In this document: positions 56,159 through 64,000 of the stretch, in pieces
How the letters are laid out: each line of letters opens with the position of its first letter
Numbering within the stretch: the first letter of the stretch is position 1
Source of the DNA: Blastococcus sp. URHD0036
GTDB lineage: Bacteria > Actinomycetota > Actinomycetes > Mycobacteriales > Geodermatophilaceae
Direction of reading: 5' to 3'
Length of the DNA: 64,000 bases
NCBI RefSeq assembly: GCF_000701365.1
Contig: NZ_KL370778.1
Location: forward strand, 263,561 to 327,560
Notes under the pieces: generated by a model
Database searches by the model: none
Seen by the model: only the letters and a program-made list of their open reading frames with translations
Told to the model about the DNA's origin: nothing
Translations under genes and position numbers: made by a program

Positions 56159-57685
56159 TCAGCGGCCGTCGGGTACGGCACGGGGCCGCGCTGCGGCCCG
56201 GTAGGGCCGCGACGTGGAGAGCGTGAGGACGTCGGGGGCGTGGTCGAGGACGCCGCCCGCCGGGTCGTCGATGCCGGGCCAGCTGGTGCGGACGACGTCG
56301 GAGTCCGGCCGCCAGACCTCATGCACCACCAGGGCGACCAGCACGAGCACCGCCGCGTCGCGGCCGAGGACGGCGAGCCAGAACCACTCCTCGTCGATGC
56401 CGCGGTTGTCGGTGCCGAGATACCAGAGCATGGTGCCCACCCACACCAGCGCCTCGCTGGCCTGCCAGAGCAGCAGCGACCGCCACCGGGGGCGGGCGAG
56501 CACGGCCAGCGGGAGCAGCCACAGCGAGAACTGCGGGCTCCAGACCTTGTTGACGATCAGGAAGCCGGCGAGCAGCAGGAAGGCGACCTGCGCCACCCGC
56601 GGTCGTACGGGCGCCGCCAGCGTCAGCCAGGCGACGCCCAGGCCGTAGAGGAGCAGCACCGCGGCGATGACGGCGTTGAGCACCGAGGGGGTCTGCCCCT
56701 CCGCCAGCGGGCCGTCGAAGGCCCGGCCGTCGGTGAGCGTGAGGACCAGGTTCCACAGCGTCTCGGGGTTGGCCGGCCGGCTCCGGCTGAACGTGAAGAA
56801 CGTCGCCCAGTCGTCGAACGCGAGCACCGCGATCGGCAGGTTCACCACGAGCCACGCGACCACGGCCGCTGCCGCCGTCCGCGCCCAGACCCGCCAGAGG
56901 CCGGCGCGCAGGCACAGCAGGAGCAGCGCCCCCAGCACGAGCAGCGGGTAGAACTTCGCGGCCACGGCCAGTCCGAGCAGCACTCCGGCCAGCACCGGCC
57001 GCTGCCGCGCCCACGCCCACATGCCCAGGCCGGTGAACGCGACCGCGAGCAGGTCCCAGTTGGTGAAGGCGTGCACCAGCAGCAGCGGCGACAGCGCGAA
57101 CAGCGCCGTGTCCCAGGGCCGCCGGCCGGACAGGGCCAGCACCGTGCGCGTCGCGACCAGGGCGAGCAGCGCCAGCAGGAGACAGGTGACGACGTAGTAG
57201 ACCTGCACCTCCGGCACGGTGGGCAGCAGGCCCGACGGCCCGGAGATGCCGCTGTAGGCGCGGGCGAGGGCGGCGGCCAGGGCCATGAACCCACCGGTCA
57301 GCACCGGGTACTCGACGGCGGAGTCCAGGTAGGGGACGGCGCCCTCGTCGAGCCGGTGCACGCCGAACAGCGGGATCGCGTCGTTGTAGCAGAAGTGCGT
57401 GTACTGGACGTGCCCGCTCCAGTCCCCGGACGAGCAGGGGACCTGCTTCACCCAGGCCACGGCGAGCACCACCGACGTGAAGAAGAGGCAGACCCGCAGC
57501 GGGGTCCAGAACACCGCCCGGCCGGTGACCGCGTGCCGGCCCCACGGCCCTCCGACGGCCTCGCTGGCCTGGCGGACCACCGGGTCGGTCCACGTCGGCA
57601 CCACGCGGTCGGGCTCCCCGAACGGCACGGACCCCCCGGCAGCGGAGCTGTCCGAGGGGTCCGTGGTGTGCTGCGGAGCGGTCAC
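56159..57685 (-). CDS. GT87-like polytopic mannosyltransferase family protein
   Basis: 508 residues with about eleven membrane segments. SAVEYPVLTGGFMALAAALA, FTNWDLLAVAFTGLGMWAW and AKFYPLLVLGALLLL (AKFYP) are typical of the GT87/DUF2029 C-type transferases that use polyprenyl-phosphate sugars, as in mycobacterial Rv0051. It follows ponA by 20 bp, also as in mycobacteria. The substrate is not known. Its GTG is six bases after CAGACT, so it may have its own leaderless promoter. Confidence 0.85.
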   Translation of the reverse strand: MTAPQHTTDPSDSSAAGGSVPFGEPDRVVPTWTDPVVRQASEAVGGPWGRHAVTGRAVFWTPLRVCLFFTSVVLAVAWVKQVPCSSGDWSGHVQYTHFCYNDAIPLFGVHRLDEGAVPYLDSAVEYPVLTGGFMALAAALARAYSGISGPSGLLPTVPEVQVYYVVTCLLLALLALVATRTVLALSGRRPWDTALFALSPLLLVHAFTNWDLLAVAFTGLGMWAWARQRPVLAGVLLGLAVAAKFYPLLVLGALLLLCLRAGLWRVWARTAAAAVVAWLVVNLPIAVLAFDDWATFFTFSRSRPANPETLWNLVLTLTDGRAFDGPLAEGQTPSVLNAVIAAVLLLYGLGVAWLTLAAPVRPRVAQVAFLLLAGFLIVNKVWSPQFSLWLLPLAVLARPRWRSLLLWQASEALVWVGTMLWYLGTDNRGIDEEWFWLAVLGRDAAVLVLVALVVHEVWRPDSDVVRTSWPGIDDPAGGVLDHAPDVLTLSTSRPYRAAARPRAVPDGR

Positions 57686-57705
57686 GCCGTCAGTCTGCCG
57701 CGTGG

Positions 57706-60138
57706 TCAGCCGCCGCCGGCCGCCGCCGGTTGGCCGCCGGCGGCACCACCGCCCGGTCCACCACCGCCACCGCCCCCACCGGCGCCGCCGCCTCCCGGTA
57801 GGACAGGTCCGGGCAGCGTCGTGCCGGCCGGCGGGGTCACCGGCGGGGTCGTGGTCGGCGGGGTCGTGGCGGGCGGGGTGCTCGTCACCGGCACCTCGGA
57901 CGTCGGCGCCGGCGCCGGCGCCTCGGACGTGACCGGGGGCGCCGACGTGGTGGCCGGCGCCTCGCTGGTCGGCGGGGTCGACTGCGTGGCCGGCGGGCCG
58001 TTGCGGTCGGCGTCGATCAGCGGTTCCTCGGGCAGCGGCTCCTCCGGCGTACCGGCGAGCACGGCGTCCATGTACTGCTGCCAGATCGCCCCGGGCAGCC
58101 CGGAGCCGTAGACGATCGCGCCCGAGGCGTTCCGGATGGGATCCCGGACCTCGGTGCCCATCCACACCGCGGTCGACAGCGACGGCGTGTACCCGACCAT
58201 CCAGGCGTCGGAGTTGTCCTCGGCGTTCAGCCCCTGGGTGCCGGTCTTGCTGGCGACCGGCCGGTCGTCGTCGAGCGGGCGGCGCGAGTAGTCGGCCACG
58301 CCCTCGAGCGCGTAGGTGGTGTCGCTGGCGACGTCGGCCGGGATGACCTGCTCGCCGGCGTCCCCGCCGTACTCGAGCAGCACCGCCCCGGTGCTGTCGG
58401 TGACCCGGGAGACGAAGTACGGCGTCCGCTCCACGCCGCCCGCGGCCAGGGTGGCGAAACCGTGCGCCTGGTCGATCGGGCGCATCTCGTACTCGCCGAT
58501 ACCGATGGAGGCGCCGGTGCCGCCGTCGGCGTTGGCCAGCGTCTTCGCGCCGTCGTCCCAGGCCTCCGGCATGCCGGCGGCCGCCAGCGCCGTCGTCCGC
58601 ACGTTGTCCGGGCCGACCTCGAGGGCCAGCCCGTAGTACGTCGTGTTCAGCGACCGGGTCATCGCCTCGACGAGCGTGCAGTTGCCGCAGGAGGCGCCGC
58701 CGGAGTTGCGCACCGGGGCGTCGCGGTCGGAGAAGGTCTGCGGCGAGGAGCCGTCGCGCCGGGACTCGACACCGATGCCCTGCTGCAGGGCGGTGGCGAG
58801 CACGTAGGGCTTCATCGACGAACCGGGCTGCCGCAACGCCTGCGCGTAGTCGAACTCGTTGCCGTTGGGGCCGCCGTAGTAGGCCCGCACGGCGCCCGTG
58901 CGCGGGTCGATCGACACCAGCGCCTCGCGCAGGTTCTCCGGCTGGACGGGGTCGGTCATGACGTCGTTGACCGCGGCCAGAGCGGCGTCCTGCGCGGGCT
59001 TGTCGATCGTCGTGGTGATCCGCAGGCCGCCGGCCTGGATCTGCTGGTCGGTGTAGCCCTTGGCCCGCAGCTCGTCGAGCGCCTGGCGGACGATCAGGCC
59101 CTCCGGGCCGGCCGGGATGCCGAGGTTGGACCCGGCGCGCGGCAGGACCGGCGGGTACACGGCGGCGGCGCGCTGGTCGGCGGTGAGCCAGTCCTCCTCC
59201 TGCATCGCGTCGAGCACCCGCTCCCACCGGCTCGTCGCGCCCTCGGGGTTGACCTCCGGGTCGTTGCCGCTGGGGTTGCGGATGAGGACGGCGAGCACGG
59301 CGCCCTGCTCGGCGGTCAGGTTCGCGGCCGGGACGCCGAAGAACGTGTTCGCCGCGGCCTCGATGCCGTACGCGCCGCGGCCGAAGTAGATGGTGTTGAG
59401 GTAGTTCTCGAAGATCTCGTCCTTCGAGTACTCGTTGTCCAGCTTGATGGCCAGGAAGAGCTCCTGGAACTTGCGGCTGAACGTCTGCTCCGAGGTCAGG
59501 AACGCGTTCTTGACGTACTGCTGGGTGATCGTCGACCCGCCCTGCGTCGACCCGCCGCTGACGTTGTTCCACGCGGCGCGGACGATGCCGGTCAGGGAGA
59601 TGCCCGGGTCGGAGTAGAAGTCCCGGTTCTCCGCGGCGAGGATCGCGTTGCGCGCCGGCTCCGACACCTGGTCGAGCGTCACGTTGGTGCGGTTCTCGTC
59701 GCCCAGGCGACCCATCTCGGTGGTGCCGTCGGAGTAGTACACGACCGTCGTCTGCGCGTTCTGCACGCTGTTCGGGTCGGGCACCTCCGTCGTCGCGTAG
59801 ACGACGCCCACGAAGACGGCGAGCAGCACGAACATGCCGGCGACGACGCCGGCGAGGATCTTCAGCCGGCGACGACGACGCTGCTTCTTCGTGCGGGCCG
59901 GCTTGCCCTTGCGTCCGCCGTTCCCCCCGCGCCCGCCGGCACCGCCGCCCCGACCGCCGGAACCCGGCGGGCGGCCACCGCCGCCCGATCCCGGCGGGCG
60001 GTTGCCGCCCGACCCCGACCCGCCGGCGCGCGCTGCGGTCGTCCGGGCCCGGCCGGCGCCGCCGGAGCGGGCGGGCGGGGGACGGCGGACCGGGCCGGCG
60101 CCCGAGCCGACCGGCGACGTCTCGTCGTGGGAGGGCAC
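57706..60138 (-). CDS. ponA: Class A penicillin-binding protein (transglycosylase/transpeptidase)
   Basis: 810 residues, GTG with AGGAAGGGG upstream. A basic Gly/Arg-rich cytoplasmic part (1-90), a membrane helix (AGVVAGMFVLLAVFVGVVYA), a GT51 domain (about 125-320; AAENRDFYSDPGIS, GGSTITQQYVKN) and a transpeptidase (about 400-690) with PGSSMKP (active Ser), SLNTTYY and KTGT. A Ser/Pro/Thr-rich tail ends in a long glycine stretch. It builds peptidoglycan and sits in the mycobacterial ponA1 context. Confidence 0.95.
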   Translation of the reverse strand: MPSHDETSPVGSGAGPVRRPPPARSGGAGRARTTAARAGGSGSGGNRPPGSGGGGRPPGSGGRGGGAGGRGGNGGRKGKPARTKKQRRRRRLKILAGVVAGMFVLLAVFVGVVYATTEVPDPNSVQNAQTTVVYYSDGTTEMGRLGDENRTNVTLDQVSEPARNAILAAENRDFYSDPGISLTGIVRAAWNNVSGGSTQGGSTITQQYVKNAFLTSEQTFSRKFQELFLAIKLDNEYSKDEIFENYLNTIYFGRGAYGIEAAANTFFGVPAANLTAEQGAVLAVLIRNPSGNDPEVNPEGATSRWERVLDAMQEEDWLTADQRAAAVYPPVLPRAGSNLGIPAGPEGLIVRQALDELRAKGYTDQQIQAGGLRITTTIDKPAQDAALAAVNDVMTDPVQPENLREALVSIDPRTGAVRAYYGGPNGNEFDYAQALRQPGSSMKPYVLATALQQGIGVESRRDGSSPQTFSDRDAPVRNSGGASCGNCTLVEAMTRSLNTTYYGLALEVGPDNVRTTALAAAGMPEAWDDGAKTLANADGGTGASIGIGEYEMRPIDQAHGFATLAAGGVERTPYFVSRVTDSTGAVLLEYGGDAGEQVIPADVASDTTYALEGVADYSRRPLDDDRPVASKTGTQGLNAEDNSDAWMVGYTPSLSTAVWMGTEVRDPIRNASGAIVYGSGLPGAIWQQYMDAVLAGTPEEPLPEEPLIDADRNGPPATQSTPPTSEAPATTSAPPVTSEAPAPAPTSEVPVTSTPPATTPPTTTPPVTPPAGTTLPGPVLPGGGGAGGGGGGGGPGGGAAGGQPAAAGGG

Positions 60139-60308
60139 GAGCGAGCCCCTTCCTGACAGGTGAGTGGGACGGGACGGTTACGTCCCGGTGTCCAGGGTGG
60201 CGTGTGCAGCTGTGAGTTCGGTGGAGACCCGCCCGTCCTGCGACGAGCGTCACCCCCGGTCGCGCCGGGACCGACGACGCGAGCGGCGGGGAGATTCTGC
60301 CCGCAGGA

Positions 60309-60701
60309 CTACTCCGCCGCCGTCCGGCGGCGGGTCCGTCGCGGCTGCCGGCCCGGTTCGGGTTCGTTACCCAGGACGTACGAGCAGTCCAGGTGGTTCC
60401 AGCCGCAGGCGCGGCACACCTCGACCTCGTAGACGGAGAACTCCTCCTGCATGGCGTCCATCCGCGCCAGTTCGGCGTGCGTCTTCGCCTGCCCCGACAC
60501 GTGCCCGAGGGCGTCGCCGTAGACGTAGCTCACCGTCGTCAGCCGCGAACTCCGGCACACCGGGCACGGGTCCTCGGTCCGGTCACCGTGGTACCGGGCC
60601 GCACGGGTCAGGTACGGGGTGGCGTCGCACACCTCGTACAGGCTCGTCCGCCCGGCGTGCACGCCGGCCAGGACGGCTCGCCGCTGCAGCGAGTAGTCCA
60701 C
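60309..60701 (-). CDS. DUF5318 zinc-ribbon protein
   Basis: 130 residues from GTG. CPVCRSS and CRACGW give two CxxC knuckles of a zinc ribbon; VSYVYGDALGHVSGQAKTHAEL is a family block. Homologues (such as mycobacterial Rv0049) lie between padR and ponA1, the same place as here. Function unknown. Confidence 0.85.
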   Translation of the reverse strand: MDYSLQRRAVLAGVHAGRTSLYEVCDATPYLTRAARYHGDRTEDPCPVCRSSRLTTVSYVYGDALGHVSGQAKTHAELARMDAMQEEFSVYEVEVCRACGWNHLDCSYVLGNEPEPGRQPRRTRRRTAAE

Positions 60702-60839
60702 GACAGATCGTCGTCCGGGCACCGCGCCAGGGTACGCACCGAGCGGCCCCCGGGGGCGGCTCCGCGGGTGGCTCCAGGAGAGCGCTCCGGGGCCGGTCCG
60801 CCACTCCCGGGTGACCCGGAGGTCGCCTGTCGTCCACCT

Positions 60840-60866
60840 GTCGATGTATCGTCGCGATACATCGAC
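60840..60866. promoter_or_regulatory. Operator palindrome of the PadR-type regulator
   Basis: GTCGATGTATCG-TCG-CGATACATCGAC, 12-bp perfect arms with a 3-base centre and the ATGT/ACAT pair typical of PadR sites. It lies 24 bp before the padR start, between divergent DUF5318 and padR genes, and may overlap both promoters. Confidence 0.75.
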
Positions 60867-60890
60867 CGGCAGAGGGGCTGGGGGGGCGGA

Positions 60891-61499
60891 GTGCTCGAGT
60901 TCGCCATCCTGGGCTTGCTGCAACAGTCGCCGATGCACGGGTACGAGCTGCGCAAGCAGCTCGCCTCGGTGCTCGGCGGCCTGCGCAGCATCTCCTACGG
61001 CTCGCTGTATCCCGCGTTGAAGCGACTCCACGCGGCCGGGCTCGTCGCCATCGCCGAACCCGGTCCGGGAGAGCTGCTGCCGGCGGACGCACCGCCGCTC
61101 ACCGGCCGCCGCGGGAAGGTGGTCTACACGATCACCGCGGAGGGCAAGGAGCGTTTCCAGGAACTGGTCAGCCAGGCCGGCCCGGAGGCGTACGACGACG
61201 GAGGCCACTTCGGCGTCCACCTCGCCTTCTTCCGGCACACCGCCGCGGACGTGCGGCTGCGGATCCTCGAGGGCCGCAGGCGCACCGTCGAGCGGCAGCG
61301 CGAGGGTCTGCGGACCTCACTGGCGCGGACGCGCGAGCGGGTCGACCGCTACACGCTCGAGCTGCAGCGTCACGGGCTCGAGTCGGTGGACCGGGAGGTC
61401 CGCTGGCTGTCGGAGCTGATCGACAGGGAGCTCACCGACAGCGCCCCCACAGACAGAGAACGCCGGGACGCCGCCGCCGGAGACGACGGCACGCGCTGA
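60891..61499 (+). CDS. PadR-family transcriptional regulator
   Basis: 202 residues from [24 protein letters not shown] and [18 protein letters not shown] form the winged helix; a C-terminal helical domain (about 100-195) dimerises. It probably represses itself and ino1 downstream (71 bp) through the palindrome at 60840-60866. The arrangement matches mycobacterial Rv0047c-Rv0046c. Confidence 0.92.
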   Translation: MLEFAILGLLQQSPMHGYELRKQLASVLGGLRSISYGSLYPALKRLHAAGLVAIAEPGPGELLPADAPPLTGRRGKVVYTITAEGKERFQELVSQAGPEAYDDGGHFGVHLAFFRHTAADVRLRILEGRRRTVERQREGLRTSLARTRERVDRYTLELQRHGLESVDREVRWLSELIDRELTDSAPTDRERRDAAAGDDGTR

Positions 61500-61570
61500 C
61501 CGGCACTCGGGGGTGGCCCCGCCACCCCCACCACACGACGGACCTGAGGGTCCACGGAGAGAGGAAGCCC

Positions 61571-62650
61571 ATGGGAGCCGTCAAGGTCGCCATCGTCGGC
61601 GTCGGCAACTGCGCCGCGTCGCTCGTGCAGGGTGTGCACTACTACCGGGACGCCGACGAGACCGTGTCGGTCCCCGGGCTGATGCACGTCCGTTTCGGCG
61701 AGTACCACGTCTCGGACGTGGAGTTCGTCGCCGCGTTCGACGTGGACGCCAAGAAGGTCGGGCGTGACCTCTCCGAGGCGATCGTCGCCAGCGAGAACAA
61801 CACCATCAAGATCACCGACGTGCCGCCGCTGGGCGTCCCGGTGCAGCGCGGCACCACCCTCGACGGTCTCGGCAAGTACTACCGGGAGACGATCGAGGAG
61901 TCCGACGAGCAGCCGGTCGACGTGGTCGCCGCGCTCCGCGAGTCCGGTGCCGACGTCCTGGTCTGCTACCTCCCCGTGGGGTCGCAGCAGGCGGCGGAGT
62001 TCTACGCGCAGGCCGCGATCGACGCCGGTGTGGCGTTCGTCAACGCGCTCCCGGTGTTCATCGCCGGCACCAAGGAGTGGGCCGACAAGTTCACCGCCGC
62101 GGGCGTCCCGATCGTCGGTGACGACATCAAGAGCCAGGTCGGCGCGACCATCACCCACCGGGTGCTGGCCAAGCTGTTCGAGGACCGCGGTGTCCAGCTC
62201 GACCGCACCATGCAGCTGAACGTCGGCGGCAACATGGACTTCAAGAACATGCTCGAGCGCGAGCGCCTGGAGTCCAAGAAGATCTCGAAGACCCAGGCCG
62301 TCACCAGCCAGGTCGACCGGGACATGGGCAAGGACAACGTCCACATCGGCCCGTCGGACCACGTGCCGTGGCTCTCGGACCGCAAGTGGGCCTACGTCCG
62401 CCTCGAGGGCCGCGCGTTCGGCGACGTCCCGCTGAGCCTCGAGTACAAGCTCGAGGTCTGGGACTCCCCGAACTCGGCCGGCATCATCATCGACGCCGTC
62501 CGTGCCGCGAAGATCGCCAAGGACCGCGGCATCGGCGGCCCGATCCTGTCGGCGTCCTCGTACTTCATGAAGTCGCCGCCGGTGCAGTACGACGACAGCC
62601 AGGCGCGTGACGCCGTCGAGGCGTTCATCCGCGGCGACATCGAGCGCTGA
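61571..62650 (+). CDS. ino1: Inositol-3-phosphate synthase
   Basis: 359 residues. NAD-dependent conversion of glucose 6-phosphate to myo-inositol 3-phosphate, for phosphatidylinositol and mycothiol. [16 protein letters not shown] is the NAD-binding start; [16 protein letters not shown] and LNVGGNMDF are family motifs. ATG with GAGAGAGGAAG upstream. Downstream of padR. Confidence 0.97.
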   Translation: MGAVKVAIVGVGNCAASLVQGVHYYRDADETVSVPGLMHVRFGEYHVSDVEFVAAFDVDAKKVGRDLSEAIVASENNTIKITDVPPLGVPVQRGTTLDGLGKYYRETIEESDEQPVDVVAALRESGADVLVCYLPVGSQQAAEFYAQAAIDAGVAFVNALPVFIAGTKEWADKFTAAGVPIVGDDIKSQVGATITHRVLAKLFEDRGVQLDRTMQLNVGGNMDFKNMLERERLESKKISKTQAVTSQVDRDMGKDNVHIGPSDHVPWLSDRKWAYVRLEGRAFGDVPLSLEYKLEVWDSPNSAGIIIDAVRAAKIAKDRGIGGPILSASSYFMKSPPVQYDDSQARDAVEAFIRGDIER

Positions 62651-62657
62651 GGAAGGA

Positions 62658-62711
62658 CCCTGCTTCAGGGGCCCACCGCGCGCACGCTCGCGGCGGGCCC
62701 CTGAAGCAGGG
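62658..62711 (+). terminator. Hairpin terminator after ino1
   Basis: Perfect 17-bp outer arms CCCTGCTTCAGGGGCCC (62658-62674) and their complement (62695-62711), then one mismatch and an inner CCGCG/CGCGG stem. It begins 7 bp after the ino1 stop. Confidence 0.85.
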
Positions 62712-62728
62712 CCGTCCCAGCACGTGAC

Positions 62729-62764
62729 CAGGGCCCGTCCTCCGTTTCGGGGGGACGGGCCCTG
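62729..62764 (+). terminator. Second hairpin after ino1
   Basis: CAGGGCCCGTCC and GGACGGGCCCTG form a perfect 12-bp stem, 18 bp beyond the first; possibly a backup terminator. Confidence 0.6.
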
Positions 62765-62818
62765 TCGCGTCTGCGCGTGGCGCCCCTCGGCCGGGACCGT
62801 GCTGCCTACGCTGACCGC

Positions 62819-63592
62819 ATGCCGCCGCGCCGCCGTCCCCCGCTGGCCGCGGGCGTGCTGCTGGCCGTGTTCCCCGTGCTCGCCGGCTGTTCGGACGACG
62901 GGGCGCAGCGGAGCCCCGGGGACGCGGTCACCGCCGAGGAGGCCGAGGTCCTCGCCGGCCTGCTGGCCCGCAACGGCGACGAGGGTGGCGCGGACTTCGT
63001 CGTGACCGCGCCGTTCGGCGACGACGCGCTGCTCACGCTGACCGGCGAGGTGGACTACGCCGACGCCGTCGGGCGGGCCCAGGCGGTGATCACCCGTGGC
63101 GACGGGTCACCCGACGTCCGCACGGTCTTCTTCACCGCCGACGAGCTGTGGTTCGGCGACGTGCCGGGGCTGGGCGAGGCGCTGACCGCCGCCGGTCTGC
63201 CGCCGGCCGGCTACGTCCGGCGCCCGGTCGCCGCCGTCGAGGGCGGCGCGAGCCCGCCGCTGACCGACGTCCTCGTCGCGCTGGTGCTGAACCTCTCCGC
63301 GGAGGACGAGGACGACCCGGGCGCCTTCCGCACGGGGGACTACACGTGGGAGGGGCAGCGGTCCATCGACGGCAACCTGAGCACCGCCTTCGAGTCCCCG
63401 GCCGGCTGGACGGTGGCCGTGGACAGCTCCACGGACCTGCTGCTCCAGTACGTCACGGAGCTCCCGGGCCAGGAGTCGCCGGTGACCGTGTCGCTGACCG
63501 CCCACGGGCCGCGGGAGATCGCGCCGCCGATGGCGGAGGAGACGGTGGACGGCGCGGCGCACTCGGAGCTGCTGGCTGCCGTCGGCCTCTAG
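62819..63592 (+). CDS. Putative lipoprotein, unknown function
   Basis: 257 residues. A short signal peptide ending VLAGC (lipobox, Cys at about 23) is followed by a domain of about 220 residues (DDALLTLTGEVDYADAVGRAQAV, VFFTADELWFGDVP) of the LppX/LprG-like appearance common in actinobacteria. The ATG follows TACGCT by exactly six bases with no ribosome site, so it is probably leaderless. Confidence 0.8.
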   Translation: MPPRRRPPLAAGVLLAVFPVLAGCSDDGAQRSPGDAVTAEEAEVLAGLLARNGDEGGADFVVTAPFGDDALLTLTGEVDYADAVGRAQAVITRGDGSPDVRTVFFTADELWFGDVPGLGEALTAAGLPPAGYVRRPVAAVEGGASPPLTDVLVALVLNLSAEDEDDPGAFRTGDYTWEGQRSIDGNLSTAFESPAGWTVAVDSSTDLLLQYVTELPGQESPVTVSLTAHGPREIAPPMAEETVDGAAHSELLAAVGL

Positions 63593-63627
63593 GGCCGGGT
63601 CCGGACCCGTTCCGGGCCCGGACGTGC

Positions 63628-63664
63628 GGGAAGGGGCGGCCTCTTCCCCAGACCGCCCCTTCCC
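63628..63664. terminator. Hairpin between convergent lipoprotein and YqgE genes
   Basis: GGGAAGGGGCGG (63628-63639) and CCGCCCCTTCCC (63653-63664), a perfect 12-bp stem that can serve both directions. Confidence 0.75.
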
Positions 63665-63703
63665 GGGCTCATTCCTACCAGAAACTGCCCGCGAGCGCTG
63701 CCC

Positions 63704-64000
63704 TCAGTTGGCGGACGGATCGGCCGGCGCGGTCGACAGGACGGCCAGCCGTCCGGTCTGGCGGCCCATCACGCGCCGCCACAGCTCTGGACCTGCCAGC
63801 TCGCTCAGCACGTCGGTGGAGGCGCCCGGCACGCAGGCCCAGGCGCCCTCGGCGACCTCGCCGGCCAGCTGACCGGGCGACCAGCCGGCGTACCCGGCGA
63901 ACACCCGGAGGCCGCTCACCTGGCCCTCGAGGACCGCGGGGTCCACGTCCAGGTCGACCAGGCAGACCTCCCCGGCGACCCGGCGCAGCCCCGACTCCTC
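63704..64000 (-). CDS. YqgE/AlgH family protein, start cut by window edge
   Basis: The last 98 residues are visible: VCLVDLDVDPAVLEGQVSGLRVFAGYAGWSPGQLAGE is the characteristic UPF0301 segment (DLD and RVFAGYAGWSPGQL). Function of the family is not well settled. The N-terminus lies beyond the window edge. The sequence is convergent with the lipoprotein gene. Confidence 0.93.
   Translation of the reverse strand, partial: EESGLRRVAGEVCLVDLDVDPAVLEGQVSGLRVFAGYAGWSPGQLAGEVAEGAWACVPGASTDVLSELAGPELWRRVMGRQTGRLAVLSTAPADPSAN

Overview
The window is chromosomal DNA of a very high-GC actinobacterium. GTG starts are common, third codon positions are almost always G or C, and many genes look leaderless. 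The gene content (six chemoreceptors, trehalose and N-acetylglutaminylglutamine osmolytes, a LOV photoreceptor, several cyclic-di-GMP enzymes, DesA3-type desaturase, DinB with a mycobacterial-type tail) suggests a motile, stress-tolerant soil actinobacterium such as a member of the Geodermatophilaceae. That family assignment is an inference. The right end has the order ino1 / padR / DUF5318 / ponA / GT87 mannosyltransferase-like / rpsF-ssb-rpsR-rplI / dnaB(intein), which I recall from the origin-proximal part of mycobacterial genomes. Four near-identical parS-like palindromes across the window agree with a position near oriC.

Layout. 1-8.65 kb: five tandem methyl-accepting chemotaxis proteins on the minus strand, each a separate unit with a hairpin terminator and a shared upstream element. 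8.9-15.6 kb: osmoprotection (otsA-otsB, ngg-asnO) around two tandem fluoride-channel genes. 15.7-20 kb: secreted subtilisin, aldo-keto reductase, small membrane proteins. 20-33 kb: signalling stretch with a LOV-GAF-SpoIIE phosphatase, two PAS-GGDEF cyclases and a GGDEF-EAL protein, mixed with metabolic genes (HMG-CoA lyase-like, pgm, an AraC-VOC-MmcQ operon). 33-40.5 kb: alpha/beta hydrolase, SNF2-like helicase, nfeD-flotillin, dinB, methyltransferase. 40.5-44.1 kb: PucR-type regulator divergent from a DesA3-type desaturase and its reductase. 44.2-46.9 kb: an NrtR-type Nudix regulator divergent from a two-gene operon of a soluble SPFH protein and an NAD-kinase-fold protein, with two operator-like repeats between them. 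46.9-48.9 kb: a sixth chemoreceptor. 49-54 kb: rpsF-ssb-rpsR-rplI, then dnaB carrying a LAGLIDADG intein. 54-64 kb: secreted protein, endonuclease IV, mannosyltransferase-like protein, ponA, padR-ino1, lipoprotein, and the start-truncated yqgE.

The most notable signals are: (1) a TGTCGAC-centred element found 130-212 bp upstream of all six chemoreceptor starts; (2) a two-copy structured palindrome whose arms hold the stop codons of convergent genes at one site; (3) the parS-like cluster; (4) the NrtR/SPFH/NAD-kinase-like cassette with paired operators; (5) a low-GC codon-usage islet over the DnaB P-loop, possibly a scar of a lost second intein; (6) a recurrent leaderless-promoter pattern (xAxxxT, six bases, start codon). 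No tRNA, rRNA, CRISPR array, insertion sequence or prophage was seen.
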